From contig NZ_CP094534.1 in assembly GCF_022811645.1 (NCBI RefSeq), forward strand, positions 3,472,001 to 3,536,000: a stretch of 64,000 nt of DNA, written 5' to 3'. This document shows positions 54,225 through 64,000 of the stretch, one piece after another. A program made the position numbers and the translations under genes. The notes below the pieces were generated by a model. It was not told the DNA's origin and searched no databases. It was given only the letters and a program-made list of their open reading frames with translations. The stretch is from Hymenobacter monticola (GTDB lineage: Bacteria; Bacteroidota; Bacteroidia; Cytophagales; Hymenobacteraceae). How positions within the stretch are numbered: the stretch's first letter is position 1; each line of letters opens with the position of its first letter.

Positions 54225-57200
54225 CTATTGAATAACGACGCGCTTGGCGAGGGTGGTGGCCGCTACCCGCAGGCGCAGGGTGTACACGCCCTTGGCCAAA
54301 TCCGCCGTTGCTACCGTGAACCGGGCACCGGCAGCAGGCAAGGCCGCCAACTGCGTGCGCACCACTTGGCCCAAGGCGTTGAGCAGGTCGGCCTGCACGG
54401 CGGTGGCCCCGGGCACGGCCGGCACCAGCACGGTGAAGGCATCGTGGGCCGGGTTGGGGTATAGCGCCACTTGCGTGGCCGATAGGGCCGCCGCGGTAGC
54501 CGTGACCGTGCGCTGAGCGAAATGCAGCGTGAAGCGCCCCGTGATGAGCGCAGCAGCCTGGACCGAAGTCACGGCAAAGGAGTAAGCCACCTGCTGGCGC
54601 AGATTCACGGTCTGGCCCGTGGCGGCGTCAGTCAGAAAGACATCGAGCGACGCTGGCAGATTGAGCAACGCGGCGGCCGTGAGGGTGTAGGTGCCGGCGG
54701 CGGGCACGCCCACGCGCAGCGGCAGCACAGTGGCGGCGGTGAAGGCCGGGCGGCCATCGATGGCCAGCGCTTCGCCGGAAGCGGCTTCCGAAGCCAGGTT
54801 CAGGCCGGTGGAGTTGGCCATTTTTACGGCGTCAAACTGGCTGTCGAGGGCCGGGGTGCTGCCGGTTTCGGCGTAAGCTACCAAGGCATCGGTGGGGCCA
54901 GCGTTGCCGCGCAGGTCCAGCTGCACCCGGGGGCGGGTGTCGGCGGCCGTGCGGCGGAAGGGCCCCTGCACGGTGGGGTCGGTTACGCGCTGGCTGTTGC
55001 GGAAGGTGAGCGTGCCGTTGGGCTGGCCGTCGCTCACCCGCACGAAGAAGCCCTGGCTGCTGCCAATGAGCGGCGAGCCGGAGTTGGCGTTGCCGCCCAC
55101 CCCGTTCACGTTGGCCCGGTAGGTGCCCGCGTAGGGGCCGGTGCTTTCGAAAACGTACATAGCCGCGTCGAGGCCAGCGCGGTCCGTCAGGCTCACCAGG
55201 CTCCAGTCGAGGGGCGCGGGGTACGGGTTGCCCACGAGGGCCCAGCCGGCATTGGCATTGCCTGCGATGCGGCTCAAGGCCACCGGTATCGTGCCGTTGT
55301 TGAGGCTGCCCACAAAATCCACGAGCTGGGTGCCGGCAATGTTCACGGCGTAGCCGCGGCCCACGGCCAGGGGCGTGCTCAGGCTGGCGGGTACCACAAA
55401 GCCGCGGTCAAAGGGCAAGGAGCTGTTGGTCAAGCTCACGCGGCTTTGGTCGTAGGCGTACACGGTGGGGAAGGGCGTCACCAAGTTGGGCGTAGCCGAG
55501 GTGTTGTAAGTAGCCGCCCGGCTGATTTCGGGCGTGAAGCCACTGGTGGCCAGGTCCGCCACAGTGCTGCCCGTTACCGGCGCGCTATAGTGGCGGTAGC
55601 CCAAGCCGGGATTGAGGTTGGGGTCGATGTAACGCTGCACCGTCACGTCGCCCGTCACCACGCCGCCGTTGTTCGTTACCAAGGCCGTGCCCGTAGCATT
55701 CGACAACAGCGTGAACGGCTGCCCGGCCGTGTTCAGGTTGCCATTGAGCATCAGGCTGCGCTGCACGGCCACGCGGCCGGCCAGCAGGGCGCCGGGGCTG
55801 CCCACGCTCAGGTCGAAGAAGGTGCTGGCGGCGCTGCCGCCGATGGTTTGCTCCGCGGTGCCGCTCAGGCGGAGCATGCCCGCGGTGTTGGTCAGGGTGC
55901 CGTTGTTGGCGAAGTTACCTTTCAAATCGAGCATGCCGCCGCTCGCGCCAGACGCCAGCGTCAGGCTGCGGGCAGTGGCCGTGCCGGTGTTTAGAGCCGG
56001 GTAGCGCGGGGCACCGGCGCCCACGTAGGCATCGAGCGTGGCAGTGGGCTCGCCGCCAGTCCAGTTGCCGGCCGTAAACCAGTCGGTCGATACCTGACCG
56101 GTCCAGACGGTGTTCGGGGCCACGAGGCGGATGGTGTCGGTAGCCGAGCAGCCGCTGGCGTTGGTCACGGTCACGAAGTAAGTGCCGGGGGCGGTGGCCG
56201 TGAGGCTGCTGCCCGTCGTGCCATCCGACCACAAGTACGAGGCGAAGCCCGTGCCCGGCGTGAGCGAGAGGCTGCACGCGGCGCACAGGCTCTGGTCAGG
56301 GCCGAGGCTGGCCACCAGCGGAGCAGCTATGGTCACGCGCACGCTGTCGGTGTAGGTGCGGCCGGCGTTGGTGGTGGCGGTGGCGTAGTACGTGCCCGAG
56401 GTGCGCACGGTCAGCACCGAATCGGTGGCCGAAATGGCGCCGGGGCCGCTGAAGCGAACCACCGCGTCGCGGCCGGTGTAGGCACGCAGGCGCACTGAGT
56501 CGCCGGCGCAGAGCGTGCGGTCGGCGCCCAACTCGAAGGCGGGCAGCACGGCCGTGGCGCCCAGGTATTCTTTGCGGGCAAACACCAGGGTGGTGTTGGC
56601 GTTGAAGCGCACGGGGTTGCCGGCGGCGTCGGTCTGGGTCAGGGCGTTGGTGCTGTTGGCGTGCTGGAAGGAGAGGAAGCCGTAGCGGAAATCGGGCGAG
56701 AAGGTGAGGCCCGTGGGCTCGGAGCCGGCCGGCGTGGTCATGAACAGCTCCACGTGCGGGTTGGCGGGCGTGTGGTCGGGGCGCACCACCCAAAGGTGGT
56801 TGCGGCCGCCGTCCTGCAGCGACCACAGGTTGCCCTCGCCGTCGAAGGTCAGGTTGTCGATGCCGGTGCCCCAGCTTTCGTTCTGGGTGCCGCCGTCGTA
56901 GGTGATGGGGTAGTTGCGGTTGGTCACCCAAGCTTCAATGTCCGACACGGTGCTGCCGTTGTCCTTGAATCGCCAGATGGTGCCGCTGCCCTTCGAGGTG
57001 AAGTACATCTTGCCGTCGGGGCCAAACTCAATGTCTTCGAGCTGGTTCCAGTTGGTGCCGCCCAGGGCGGTGGCCAGGTCTTTGGCGTTGTTGCGGTCGG
57101 CCTGCGTGGCGTTGGGCACCCGAATCCAGGTGCCGGTGGTGGCAGTGGCGTTGTCGCGGCGCAGCACGTAGAGCGCACCGGTGTAGAGCTTGGTTTTCTG

Positions 57201-58253
57201 GTCGGCCACGAACTTGTAGACGCAGCTCGAACCGCCGTCTTCGCACTCGTAGATGGTCACGCTGTCGCGGCTGATGGCAATGTTTTCGTGGCTCATGCGG
57301 CCCATGGCCCAGAGCTTGTCGGGGCGGCCGTCGCCGGTGTTCACGGTTTCCTCGGAGGTGATGATGGTGCCCCAGGGCGTGAGGCCGCCCGAGCAGTTGC
57401 GGGTCGTTTTCACCAGCGGACCAAAGTCCACCCGGCGCACCGAGTCCACGGCCCAGGTCATGGTCGTTTCGTTGAGGCGCAGGTTGAGCATCGATACCCC
57501 GCCGGGGTCGTTTTCGTGGTTGATGCTCAGGTAGCCCAGCTTGCTGCTGCCGCCGCGGGCAATGTAGCCGGTGAAGTCGTGGTTGCCGGGCAACGTCTGG
57601 TTGGTGCCGGTGTAGCGCGTCACGCCCGACTTGGCCAGTTCCTGAAACGCGTGCGTGGCGCTCGGAAACACTATGCCCGGCGTCTGGGCCGTGGGCCGCA
57701 CCGAAGTGAAGCAGCCGATGGTGGTCGACGTGCGCGGGTCGCAGTTCACGATGGCCGTCACGGGCGTGGTCACCTGCGGGGCCACCAGCAGGCGCAGCGC
57801 CGCATCAAAGCGCAAGTCGGAGTCCGAGGCGCTGAACTTGTGCACTTCCACCGCCAGGGTATTGCTGCCCTGCGCCAGCAAGCGCTTGTTGATGTAGGCG
57901 ATAATGGGCGTGGTTTCGTCGGCACCTTCCACCGCCGTCAGGGCCGTCGACTGGTAGCTGAGTGCGCCGGGCGCGAGGTTGGAGCGCAGCACTTCGGTGC
58001 CGTTGAGGTACACCACGGCCGCGTCGTCGCGGGTGAGCGACAGCTCCAGGCCTTTAAAACCAGTCGTGTCGGCTACGGCGAAGGTCTTGCGGAAGTAGGT
58101 GGTGAGGTGCTTGTTGGCGGCATCGGGCCCGAAGCTCACGCGGGTAGCTTCGTCGCCGTTGCCGTAGCCCAGCACGGCGTTGCCGCTGGCCCAAGCGGCA
58201 TCGTTGAAAGCGGGAGCTTTCCAGGCCGCGCCCTGGTTGCTGCCGTTGTCGAG
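54225..58253 (-). pseudogene. PhoX-like (DUF839) T9SS protein, C-terminal part after an in-frame TAA
   Basis: In the same frame as the gene part at 58254-59999. It begins with a jelly-roll-like repeat (LDNGSNQGAAWKAPAFNDAA), then a PhoX-like beta-propeller (SKLGYLSINHENDPGGVSML, NCSGGLTPWGTIITSEETVN, LEDIEFGPDGKMYFTSKGSG, GEGNLWSLQDGGRNHLWVVR) typical of calcium-dependent alkaline phosphatases of the DUF839 type. Ig-like modules, a NPGLGYRHYSAPVTG region shared with the 953-7228 protein and a T9SS tail (VALYPNPAHDAFTVLVP ... GVYTLRLRVAATTLAKRVVI) follow. Alone this part has no signal peptide; the first internal ATG is about 58175. The product is silent unless the stop is read through. Confidence 0.8.
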
Positions 58254-59999
58254 TTACTTCCAGGCGCTGCCGGCCGTCAGCACCGGCGTGTCGTTTTTCA
58301 CCGGAATCAGGCGGCCGCTCACCTCCATATCAAAGGTCACGTCCGACGAGCTGGCGCGGTCCTGGTGCAGCTCCACGGCCAGCACGTTGGCCCCGGTGAG
58401 GAGCTGGCGGCTGGGCACTTTGAAGGTGAAATAGGCTGTTTCGTTGGCCCCGTCCACCGTGCCGCTGGCGTAGGTGCTGTAGCCGATGGTGCCGTTGGGC
58501 ATGTTGGTGCGGAACTGCTCCACGCCGTTCAGGTACACCACGGCGCCATCGTCGCGCCGCACCTGGAAGGTAAGCGAATCATACAGCGCCGCATTGGCCA
58601 CTTCGAAGTTGTGGCGCAGGTAATAGGTCGGGTACTTGGCCGAGCTGTTGGGGCCAAAGTTGAGCGTGGTCGTCACCGGGTCGCCGTAGCCGAGCACGGC
58701 GGGGCCGTAGCTCCAGCTGGCGTCGTTGTAGGCTGGGGCGGTCCAGGCGGTGCCCAGGTTCTGGCCTTGGTCGTTGAATTTCCAGGTGGCGCCGCGGGGC
58801 ACCGGGAAGGCGCCCACCGCCGGGCCGGGCGTGAAGTATTCAACCACTAGCTGCGGGGCCAGGGCGGCCTGGCCGTTGTAGGCGTGGGCGTTGCGGCGGC
58901 CGGTGCCCGTCACCAGCAGCGCCAGCGCGTTGCCGCTCTGCCAGCCCGTGCGGCCGACGATTTCCTGCACAATGCGCTTCAAATCGGGCGTGGCTTGGTC
59001 GGGCCCGGCGGCGTTCAGCGTCGGCCACACCACCGGGGCCCAGCTTACGCCGGCCGTCGTCAGTGGACGGCTGCTGATGTTGCGGCTGGTCGAGGTAAAC
59101 GTAGCCGCGTTGTCGGCGGCTTGGCCCTTGATGAGCAGGCTGGTTGCCCCAACGTGCTGGTTTTCATCCACCGCAAACTGCACGTAGGCGCGGGTGATGG
59201 TGGCCGTGGCCGGAATATTCAGGCCTGGAAAGCGCATGCCCACCACTTGGTTGTTGCCGAGGCCGCTGGGGTCGTCCACCAGTTCCAGGTCGGAGCTGGT
59301 CAGGTCGATGCTGCCGCTGGTGGCTTCCTCGGCGTCGTCGCTGCTGGCGCCAATGCGCACGCTGGCCGTGCGGATGGTGGGCACGAAGTACTCCACCACC
59401 AGCTGCGGGGCCTGAGCGGCCGAGCCCTCGTAGGCTTCGGCGGTGCGCCCGCCCGTGCCGGTGATGACGAAGGCCAGCGCGTTGCCGCTCTGCCAGCCCG
59501 CCCGGCCGATGATTTCCTGCACCACGTCCTTCAGGTTGGGCGTGGCTTCGTCGGTCCCGGCGCGGCCTTCGGTAGTCCAGCCCGTCGGGGCCCAGCTCAC
59601 CGCCGCGGCCGTGCCCGTGCGGCCCGATACGTTGTTGGCCGTCGTGGTAAAGGCCGGCGCGTTGTCGTGGGCCTGGCCCTTGATGGTCAGGTTGATGGTG
59701 CCAAACGTTTGCTCATCGCAGGTGAACTGGATGTAGGCGTTGGTGACGTAGGCCCCGGCCGGCAGCGTCACGTTGGGGAAGCGCAGGCCTACCGTCTGAA
59801 CGTTGCCGCCGTCGTCCACCAGCTCTATGTCCGAGCTGTTGGTGTAGATGCTACCGTCGGCGGCCTGCTCCACGTCGTCGAGGCCGGTGGCAATGCGTCG
59901 GGTGAATGTTTGGGGCGCGGTCTGGGCCTGCGCCGCCCCGGCCGACGCCAAACCCGCGGCTACTGCCACCAGCAGGAGTTTTCGATAAAGTTTGCTCAT
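58254..59999 (-). pseudogene. PhoX-like T9SS protein, N-terminal part up to an in-frame TAA
   Basis: ATG at 59999 starts a signal peptide (MSKLYRKLLLVAVAAGLASA ... AQA). Two copies of a jelly-roll-type domain follow (RIATGLDDVEQAADGSIYTN and RIGASSDDAEEATSGSIDLT, each ending APQLVVEYF), then a galactose-binding-like repeat (GATWKFNDQGQNLGTAWTAP). The frame stops at TAA 58254-58256, where the second galactose-binding-like repeat begins (TAGSAWK then stop, then LDNGSNQG). The first repeat has Phe there, so a Tyr codon TAC changed to TAA is the simplest explanation. The truncated product has no T9SS tail and should not be surface-anchored. Confidence 0.8.
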
Positions 60000-60244
60000 T
60001 GAATTAGGGTATTGGTTTTCAACACCCAAAGCAAGCGGCAGCCTTTTGCCGGATTAATAGCTGGAAATTATGAGAATATTACCGTCTTCATCTAAGCTTC
60101 ATAAATTTGACAGCTTATCCAAGGCTTTGTGAGCCAAAGACTACCTATCTATAATCAGGCGATAATCTGGGAATAACATGCCAAGAGTTGATTTGCAGGG
60201 GAGCCGTTGACATGGCTTCGCTGCCTTCAATTTTCGCCTTGCTA

Positions 60245-62233
60245 ATGTTTGTCCGCCTTCCTCTTAGCCTTAAGCAGCCGGCCTTTTTTCTTGCCACGGT
60301 GGCCGCAGCCGTCGGCCTGCTGCTGGGGCTGGGTTCCTTCAAACCCGAGGCCTCCGCCCAGCAGCCCACTACGGCCGCTGTGCGCCAGCTCCTGTTGCGC
60401 GACGTGGGTGCCCTGCAAGCGCAAAGCACCCGGCTCGTGGCCGTGTTGCAGTTGCTGGAAAAGCGGCAGGCCACGCTGGCCCAGGCCCAGGCCGCATTCC
60501 GGGCCACCAAAAGCGCCTACAAGCGCACCGAGTACCTCACCGAATACCTCGACCCGGAGCTGGCCAAGCGCATCAACGGCGCGCCCTTGCCCAAGGTCGT
60601 CGTCACGGAAGCCGACTATTTGGCGCTGGGCCGCCGCGACCCACAGTTTGTGACCATGCCGCCTGAGGGCCTGCAGGTGCTGGAGGAAATGCTCTTCGCC
60701 CCCGAAGCGCCCAATGCCGCCGAGGCCCTTATCCTCGCCCAAAGAGTGGAGGAAGGGTTCAACCGCTTTGCCGCCAACGTGCAACACCAGCCCTTTACCA
60801 ACCAGCAGGTGCTGGGCAGCCTGCGAGAGGAAATGCTGCGCGTGATGACCATGGGCATCACCGGTTTCGACGCCCCCGCCGCCGGCTCCGAAATGGCATT
60901 CGCGGCGGAGGCACTGGCCCCCGTGCTGGCTGTGACCGAAACCTTCGCCCAGGCCGGTCCCGCGCCGGAAGCTGGGGCGGCCACCGTAGCCGCGCTGCAA
61001 AAAACCGTGACCTACCTGCGCCAGCACCCCGATTTTGACTCCTTTGACCGCGTGTATTTCCTGCGCGAGGTGGCCAACCCGGCCTACGGCCGCCTGGTGG
61101 CGCTGGCGGCCGCCGTGCTGCCCCCGGCCGATGCCGAAGACTTGCTGGCCAGGCCCGTGAACGAGCAAGCCACCAATCTTTTCGACCCCAATTTTCTGCG
61201 ACCGGCCTACTACGCCAAGCAGGACCGCCGCGAGCCCTCGCCTGCCCAGATTGAGCTGGGCCGCCTGCTGTTTTTCGACCCGGTGCTGTCGTCCAACAAC
61301 CAGCGGGCCTGCGCCAGCTGCCACCACCCCGCCAAGGCCTTCAGCGATGGCGTGGCCAAAAGCCCGGCTTTCGCGCCCAACGCCACCGTGGCCCGCAACG
61401 CGCCCACGCTGCTCAACGCCATTTTTAGCACCGCTTACTTCTGGGATGGCCGCGCTGGCTTCCTTGAAAACCAGATTCCGGAAGTGGTGAACCGGCCCGA
61501 GGAACTGCACTCGTCCTACGCCGAGATTGTGCAGAAGCTGCAAGGCAGCCGCGCCTACCAGCAGCTGTTCCAGCAAGCTTTCGGCACAAAGGGCACGCCA
61601 GCCCTCAGCGCCTCCACCCTGAACCGGGCGTTGGCCGCCTACCTGCGCAGCCTGGTGGCCCTCAATTCGCCGTTCGATAAGTACATGCGCCATGAGACCG
61701 ATGCCCTTAGCGCGTCGGCGGTGCGTGGGGCCAACCTGTTTATGGGCAAAGCCGCGTGCGCTACCTGCCACTTCGCGCCGCTGTTCAACGGCACCGTGCC
61801 GCCTCGCTTTACCGATAGCGAAACCGAAGTCATCGGGGTGCCTGCCGGCGCCGACCTGGCGCACGCCCACTCCGACCCTGACGCTGGCCGGGGCGGTATT
61901 ATTGCCGCCGAGGCCTGGCACGGCGCCTTCAAAACGCCCACCGTGCGCAACGCCGCCCTCACGGCACCCTATATGCACAACGGCGTTTTCGGTACCTTGG
62001 CAGAGGTAGTGGAGTTTTACAGCCGGGGCGGAGGTGCCGGCCTGGGCCTGCCCGTGCCTAATCAAACGCTGCCCTTCGACAACCTCGACCTAACGGTTCA
62101 GGAAAAAGCGGACCTCGTCGCATTCATGGAAACGCTGACCGATACCACAACTAGCCTTGCTGCCCCGCGCCACCTGCCGGCCTTCCCGGCAAGTGCTCAT
62201 TTGAATGACCGCCAGATAGGCGGCAAATATTAG
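60245..62233 (+). CDS. Di-heme cytochrome c peroxidase with long N-terminal helical domain
   Basis: 662 residues from the ATG at 60245, with a signal peptide (LKQPAFFLATVAAAVGLLLG). Upstream in-frame starts at 60188 and 60212 are possible. An N-terminal helical region of about 300 residues (LRDVGALQAQSTRLVAVLQL) precedes the peroxidase half: C356-ASC-H360 in FFDPVLSSNNQRACASCHHP and C505-ATC-H509 in NLFMGKAACATCHFAP, with AYFWDGRAGFLENQ and FKTPTVRNAALTAPYMHNG. Reduces hydrogen peroxide, or acts MauG-like, in the periplasm. It is divergent from the PhoX-like gene across 245 bp, a neighbour pairing worth noting. The long N-terminal domain is typical of a Bacteroidota subgroup. Confidence 0.92.
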   Translation: MFVRLPLSLKQPAFFLATVAAAVGLLLGLGSFKPEASAQQPTTAAVRQLLLRDVGALQAQSTRLVAVLQLLEKRQATLAQAQAAFRATKSAYKRTEYLTEYLDPELAKRINGAPLPKVVVTEADYLALGRRDPQFVTMPPEGLQVLEEMLFAPEAPNAAEALILAQRVEEGFNRFAANVQHQPFTNQQVLGSLREEMLRVMTMGITGFDAPAAGSEMAFAAEALAPVLAVTETFAQAGPAPEAGAATVAALQKTVTYLRQHPDFDSFDRVYFLREVANPAYGRLVALAAAVLPPADAEDLLARPVNEQATNLFDPNFLRPAYYAKQDRREPSPAQIELGRLLFFDPVLSSNNQRACASCHHPAKAFSDGVAKSPAFAPNATVARNAPTLLNAIFSTAYFWDGRAGFLENQIPEVVNRPEELHSSYAEIVQKLQGSRAYQQLFQQAFGTKGTPALSASTLNRALAAYLRSLVALNSPFDKYMRHETDALSASAVRGANLFMGKAACATCHFAPLFNGTVPPRFTDSETEVIGVPAGADLAHAHSDPDAGRGGIIAAEAWHGAFKTPTVRNAALTAPYMHNGVFGTLAEVVEFYSRGGGAGLGLPVPNQTLPFDNLDLTVQEKADLVAFMETLTDTTTSLAAPRHLPAFPASAHLNDRQIGGKY

Positions 62234-62737
62234 GTTCATTGAAGGCTGGAAGAGTGTGCGCCGATGCGTAAACAACGTTGATTAATCGTGAAAGGTCGGG
62301 CAGTTCGTAGACCTGACACATTTGCTCTTCAGTCCGCAAAGCTTCCACCGGCAGAAAGGAGCAGTAATTCGCATCTACTTTGTTGTGGCAAAGCCCGGGC
62401 GTTCCGTTCGCGACGCGGTACAATTTGACAAAATCAGACCGCAGCAACACGCCGTTGGCCATGGCTACTTGGCGGACGTTCTCCTCCGCTGGTGGACACG
62501 CAGCGCCTTACAGCTGCCACGAAGCAATGCGCAAGGGAAGAACTTACGAAAAGGGATTAGCAAGTACTCATTGCAATGCCCTTAAGACGTAACCATCTTC
62601 GGGTACTGCTCGCCCCACCGGATTGAATGGGATGTATGAACCAGATTGTCCTAGCCTGTCCAATTAGCGTTTAGCGCATTGGCCAGGCTTTAAGCGAAAG
62701 GGGGAGGTTGGTGCTTATGCGCAATCAACGCTTGGCG
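62234..62737. other. Intergenic region without a supported gene
   Basis: 504 bp. A minus-strand frame (62151-62462) reads plausibly in parts (SDFVKLYRVANGTPGLCHNK, CQVYELPDLSRLINVVY) but overlaps the peroxidase gene end and has no family features; it could be a decayed fragment. Nothing else is recognised. Confidence 0.45.
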
Positions 62738-63262
62738 CTACTTGCCTAGCAATTGCGCCAAGCGTTGTTCTAGGGCCGGCCCGCGCAGGTTTTGCCCCAC
62801 CACGTGCCCGGATGGGTCAAGCAGGTAGTTCTGGGGTAATGCCTCGATGTGGTAGCTCGCCGCGGCGGCATTGTCCCATCCTTTCAGGTCGGAGACCTGT
62901 CGCCAGGTAAGGCCGTCCGACTGCACGGCTTTCAGCCAGGCCGCCCGGTTATGGTCGAGCGACACGCTCAGGATAGTGAATTTCTTGTGTTTATAGCGCT
63001 GGTAAGCCTGCACGAGCACGGGATTCTCCTTCCGACAAGGTGGACACCAAGAAGCCCAGAAATCAAGCAGCACGTACTGGCCCCGTAAGGCCGAGAGCTG
63101 CACCATGTTGCCTTGCGGGTCAGCTTGGCGAAAGTCGGGGGCCAGGGCTAGCCCAACCCGATTAGCCGTATGGGGCGTGGGGCGAGGGCTAGGGGCGGCG
63201 TGGCTGACTGGGCTAACTAGCAACAGCATTACAGCCGCCCGGAGGAAGAAAGAATTTGGCAT
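62738..63262 (-). CDS. TlpA/ResA-like thioredoxin-fold protein
   Basis: 174 residues with a signal peptide (MPNSFFLRAAVMLLLVSPVS ending HAA). The thioredoxin-like domain has the C73-PP-C76 active site in VLLDFWASWCPPCRKENPVL, preceded by APDFRQADPQGNMVQLSALR and followed by FTILSVSLDHNRAAWLKAVQ and the cis-Pro segment ALPQNYLLDPSGHVV. This is the AhpC/TSA-like TlpA family that reduces disulfides in the periplasm, often for cytochrome c maturation. It appears as a single gene. Specific partner unknown; the two cytochrome peroxidase-type proteins of the window are possible clients. Confidence 0.92.
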   Translation of the reverse strand: MPNSFFLRAAVMLLLVSPVSHAAPSPRPTPHTANRVGLALAPDFRQADPQGNMVQLSALRGQYVLLDFWASWCPPCRKENPVLVQAYQRYKHKKFTILSVSLDHNRAAWLKAVQSDGLTWRQVSDLKGWDNAAAASYHIEALPQNYLLDPSGHVVGQNLRGPALEQRLAQLLGK

Positions 63263-63616
63263 GGATTATCTAACAGGGGTGGGGCAATTGAAGAAAAGAA
63301 CTAACAACAAGGTTGTTACCTTCGTTTTTTGTCTCATCTTTAAACCATGAGCTTGTAGTCAATGCCGCGCACGTTCACAATTTACACGTAGGTACCGTCG
63401 CGAAAGTAGCAGCATAGGCGCGTGCTGTACACATCGAGGCTACGGGCGTTGAAAAAGTATCATGAAAGTAGGTGCTAGGAACCCAGGCCGGAACCCGGCG
63501 TTCGTCTGCTCGGGCCAGCCTATTCTTTCGGCATTTTAGGCGGCGCCCAGGGCTTGGCAGAAAGCACGGCTGTTTAGCACGTTCTCCCCCGTGTTGGCGC
63601 TCCCTAAAAATAGCTT
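63263..63616. other. Intergenic region, nothing recognised
   Basis: 354 bp between the TlpA-like gene and the metallo-beta-lactamase-fold gene. The AT-rich segment near 63290-63350 probably holds the promoter of the TlpA-like gene. A minus-strand frame at 63375-63623 has no coding character. Confidence 0.5.
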
Positions 63617-64000
63617 CTACCAACGCATCTGCTCGGGCACAAGCCGGAATCCTTCTCCCTGTTTCGCTAGGTGACCTAAACCTGGCCAGGGAAAATGATA
63701 CCCCAGCCCGCGCGTTCGCGCGTCGGCTAAGGTTGAAAAAACCTTAGTTTGCGGTTCCGCGGCCGTGAAGGGGGCAATGTCGGCCGCAAAATTCAGGAGC
63801 GGATTTTCGAGCGACAGCACGGCATGGTGCACTAAGTCCCCCAGCAAGAACAACGATTCAGTGCCCGCGCTAATCTCAAAGCAGATATGTTCGGCTGTGT
63901 GCCCCGGCGTGAAGTGCGCCGTCACGCCGGGCAGAAATTCCTCTCCATTCCGGATGAAAATTCGGCGTTCTCGCAGGGGCAACAGCTTGGCGCGCGACGC
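63617..64000 (-). CDS. Metallo-beta-lactamase-fold hydrolase, C-terminal part (cut by window edge)
   Basis: The frame is open to base 64000, so the start lies outside. About 127 residues are visible: FLPGVTAHFTPGHTAEHICF carries the PGHTxxH metal-ligand motif, LFLLGDLVHHAVLSLENPLL holds the next metal Asp in GDLVHH, and the C-terminal YHFPWPGLGHLAKQGEGFRL holds the last histidine. These are the third to fifth metal-binding motifs of the family; the HxHxDH motif is expected upstream. The substrate is unknown. Confidence 0.88.
   Translation of the reverse strand, partial: ASRAKLLPLRERRIFIRNGEEFLPGVTAHFTPGHTAEHICFEISAGTESLFLLGDLVHHAVLSLENPLLNFAADIAPFTAAEPQTKVFSTLADARTRGLGYHFPWPGLGHLAKQGEGFRLVPEQMRW

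Noticed and set aside
63375..63623. 82-codon minus-strand frame before the metallo-beta-lactamase-fold gene
   Set aside because: Lacks coding features and overlaps the end of the real gene in another frame.
1..64000. CRISPR array or cas genes
   Set aside because: No regularly spaced direct repeats and no Cas-like proteins were seen; the only tandem repeats are inside coding regions.

Overview
This is a GC-rich chromosomal window from a member of the Bacteroidota, most likely a Hymenobacter-like genus of the Cytophagales. That placement is inferred from a SusC/SusD pair, many large secreted proteins with C-terminal type IX secretion (T9SS) sorting domains, the near absence of Shine-Dalgarno sites, high GC, and the style of the insertion sequences. 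No rRNA or taxonomic marker gene is present.

Layout. 1-7.3 kb: two tandem tail-collar-type proteins and a 2,091-residue T9SS cell-surface protein. 7.3-11.7 kb: a lipoprotein, then a minus-strand cluster that looks like a copper system: an MbnP-like lipoprotein, its MbnH/MauG-like di-heme partner, an outer-membrane protein with a CDICGC motif, and a Cys-rich small protein. 12-19.7 kb: a secreted M4 metalloprotease, a membrane protein, a site-2-type protease, a HAD phosphatase and a tRNA with anticodon CAU. 19.8-24.7 kb: a nest of four insertion sequences, three IS5-type (one with a frameshift slippery run, two carrying in-frame amber codons) and one IS1182-type.

25.2-48.7 kb is the centrepiece: an arabinan/arabinose utilisation locus. 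It holds SusC/SusD, five GH43 enzymes, a GH51 alpha-L-arabinofuranosidase, a GH5-like enzyme, a sodium/solute symporter, a stand-alone lectin-like T9SS protein, a transketolase and a LacI-type regulator. Seven copies of a CG-centred 16-bp palindrome (consensus ACACAAACGATTGTGT) sit in front of the locus transcription units and nowhere else that I could find. They define a regulon that I infer is controlled by the LacI-type protein at 46510-47619. The proposed flow is: surface endo-arabinanases cut arabinan, SusC/SusD import the oligosaccharides, periplasmic GH43 and GH51 enzymes release arabinose, the symporter imports it, and transketolase handles the pentose phosphates. The arabinose isomerase and kinase steps are not in the window.

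48.8-52.1 kb is a decaying accessory stretch with gene remnants and a frameshifted IS3-family element. 52.1-64 kb: a Lys/Ala-rich basic protein, a leucine-rich-repeat protein, a 60-residue PID-CTERM-like protein, a very large PhoX-like T9SS protein interrupted by one in-frame TAA, a divergent cytochrome c peroxidase, a TlpA-like thioredoxin and the end of a metallo-beta-lactamase-fold enzyme running off the window. Two copies of a long palindromic intergenic repeat flank units of the arabinan locus.
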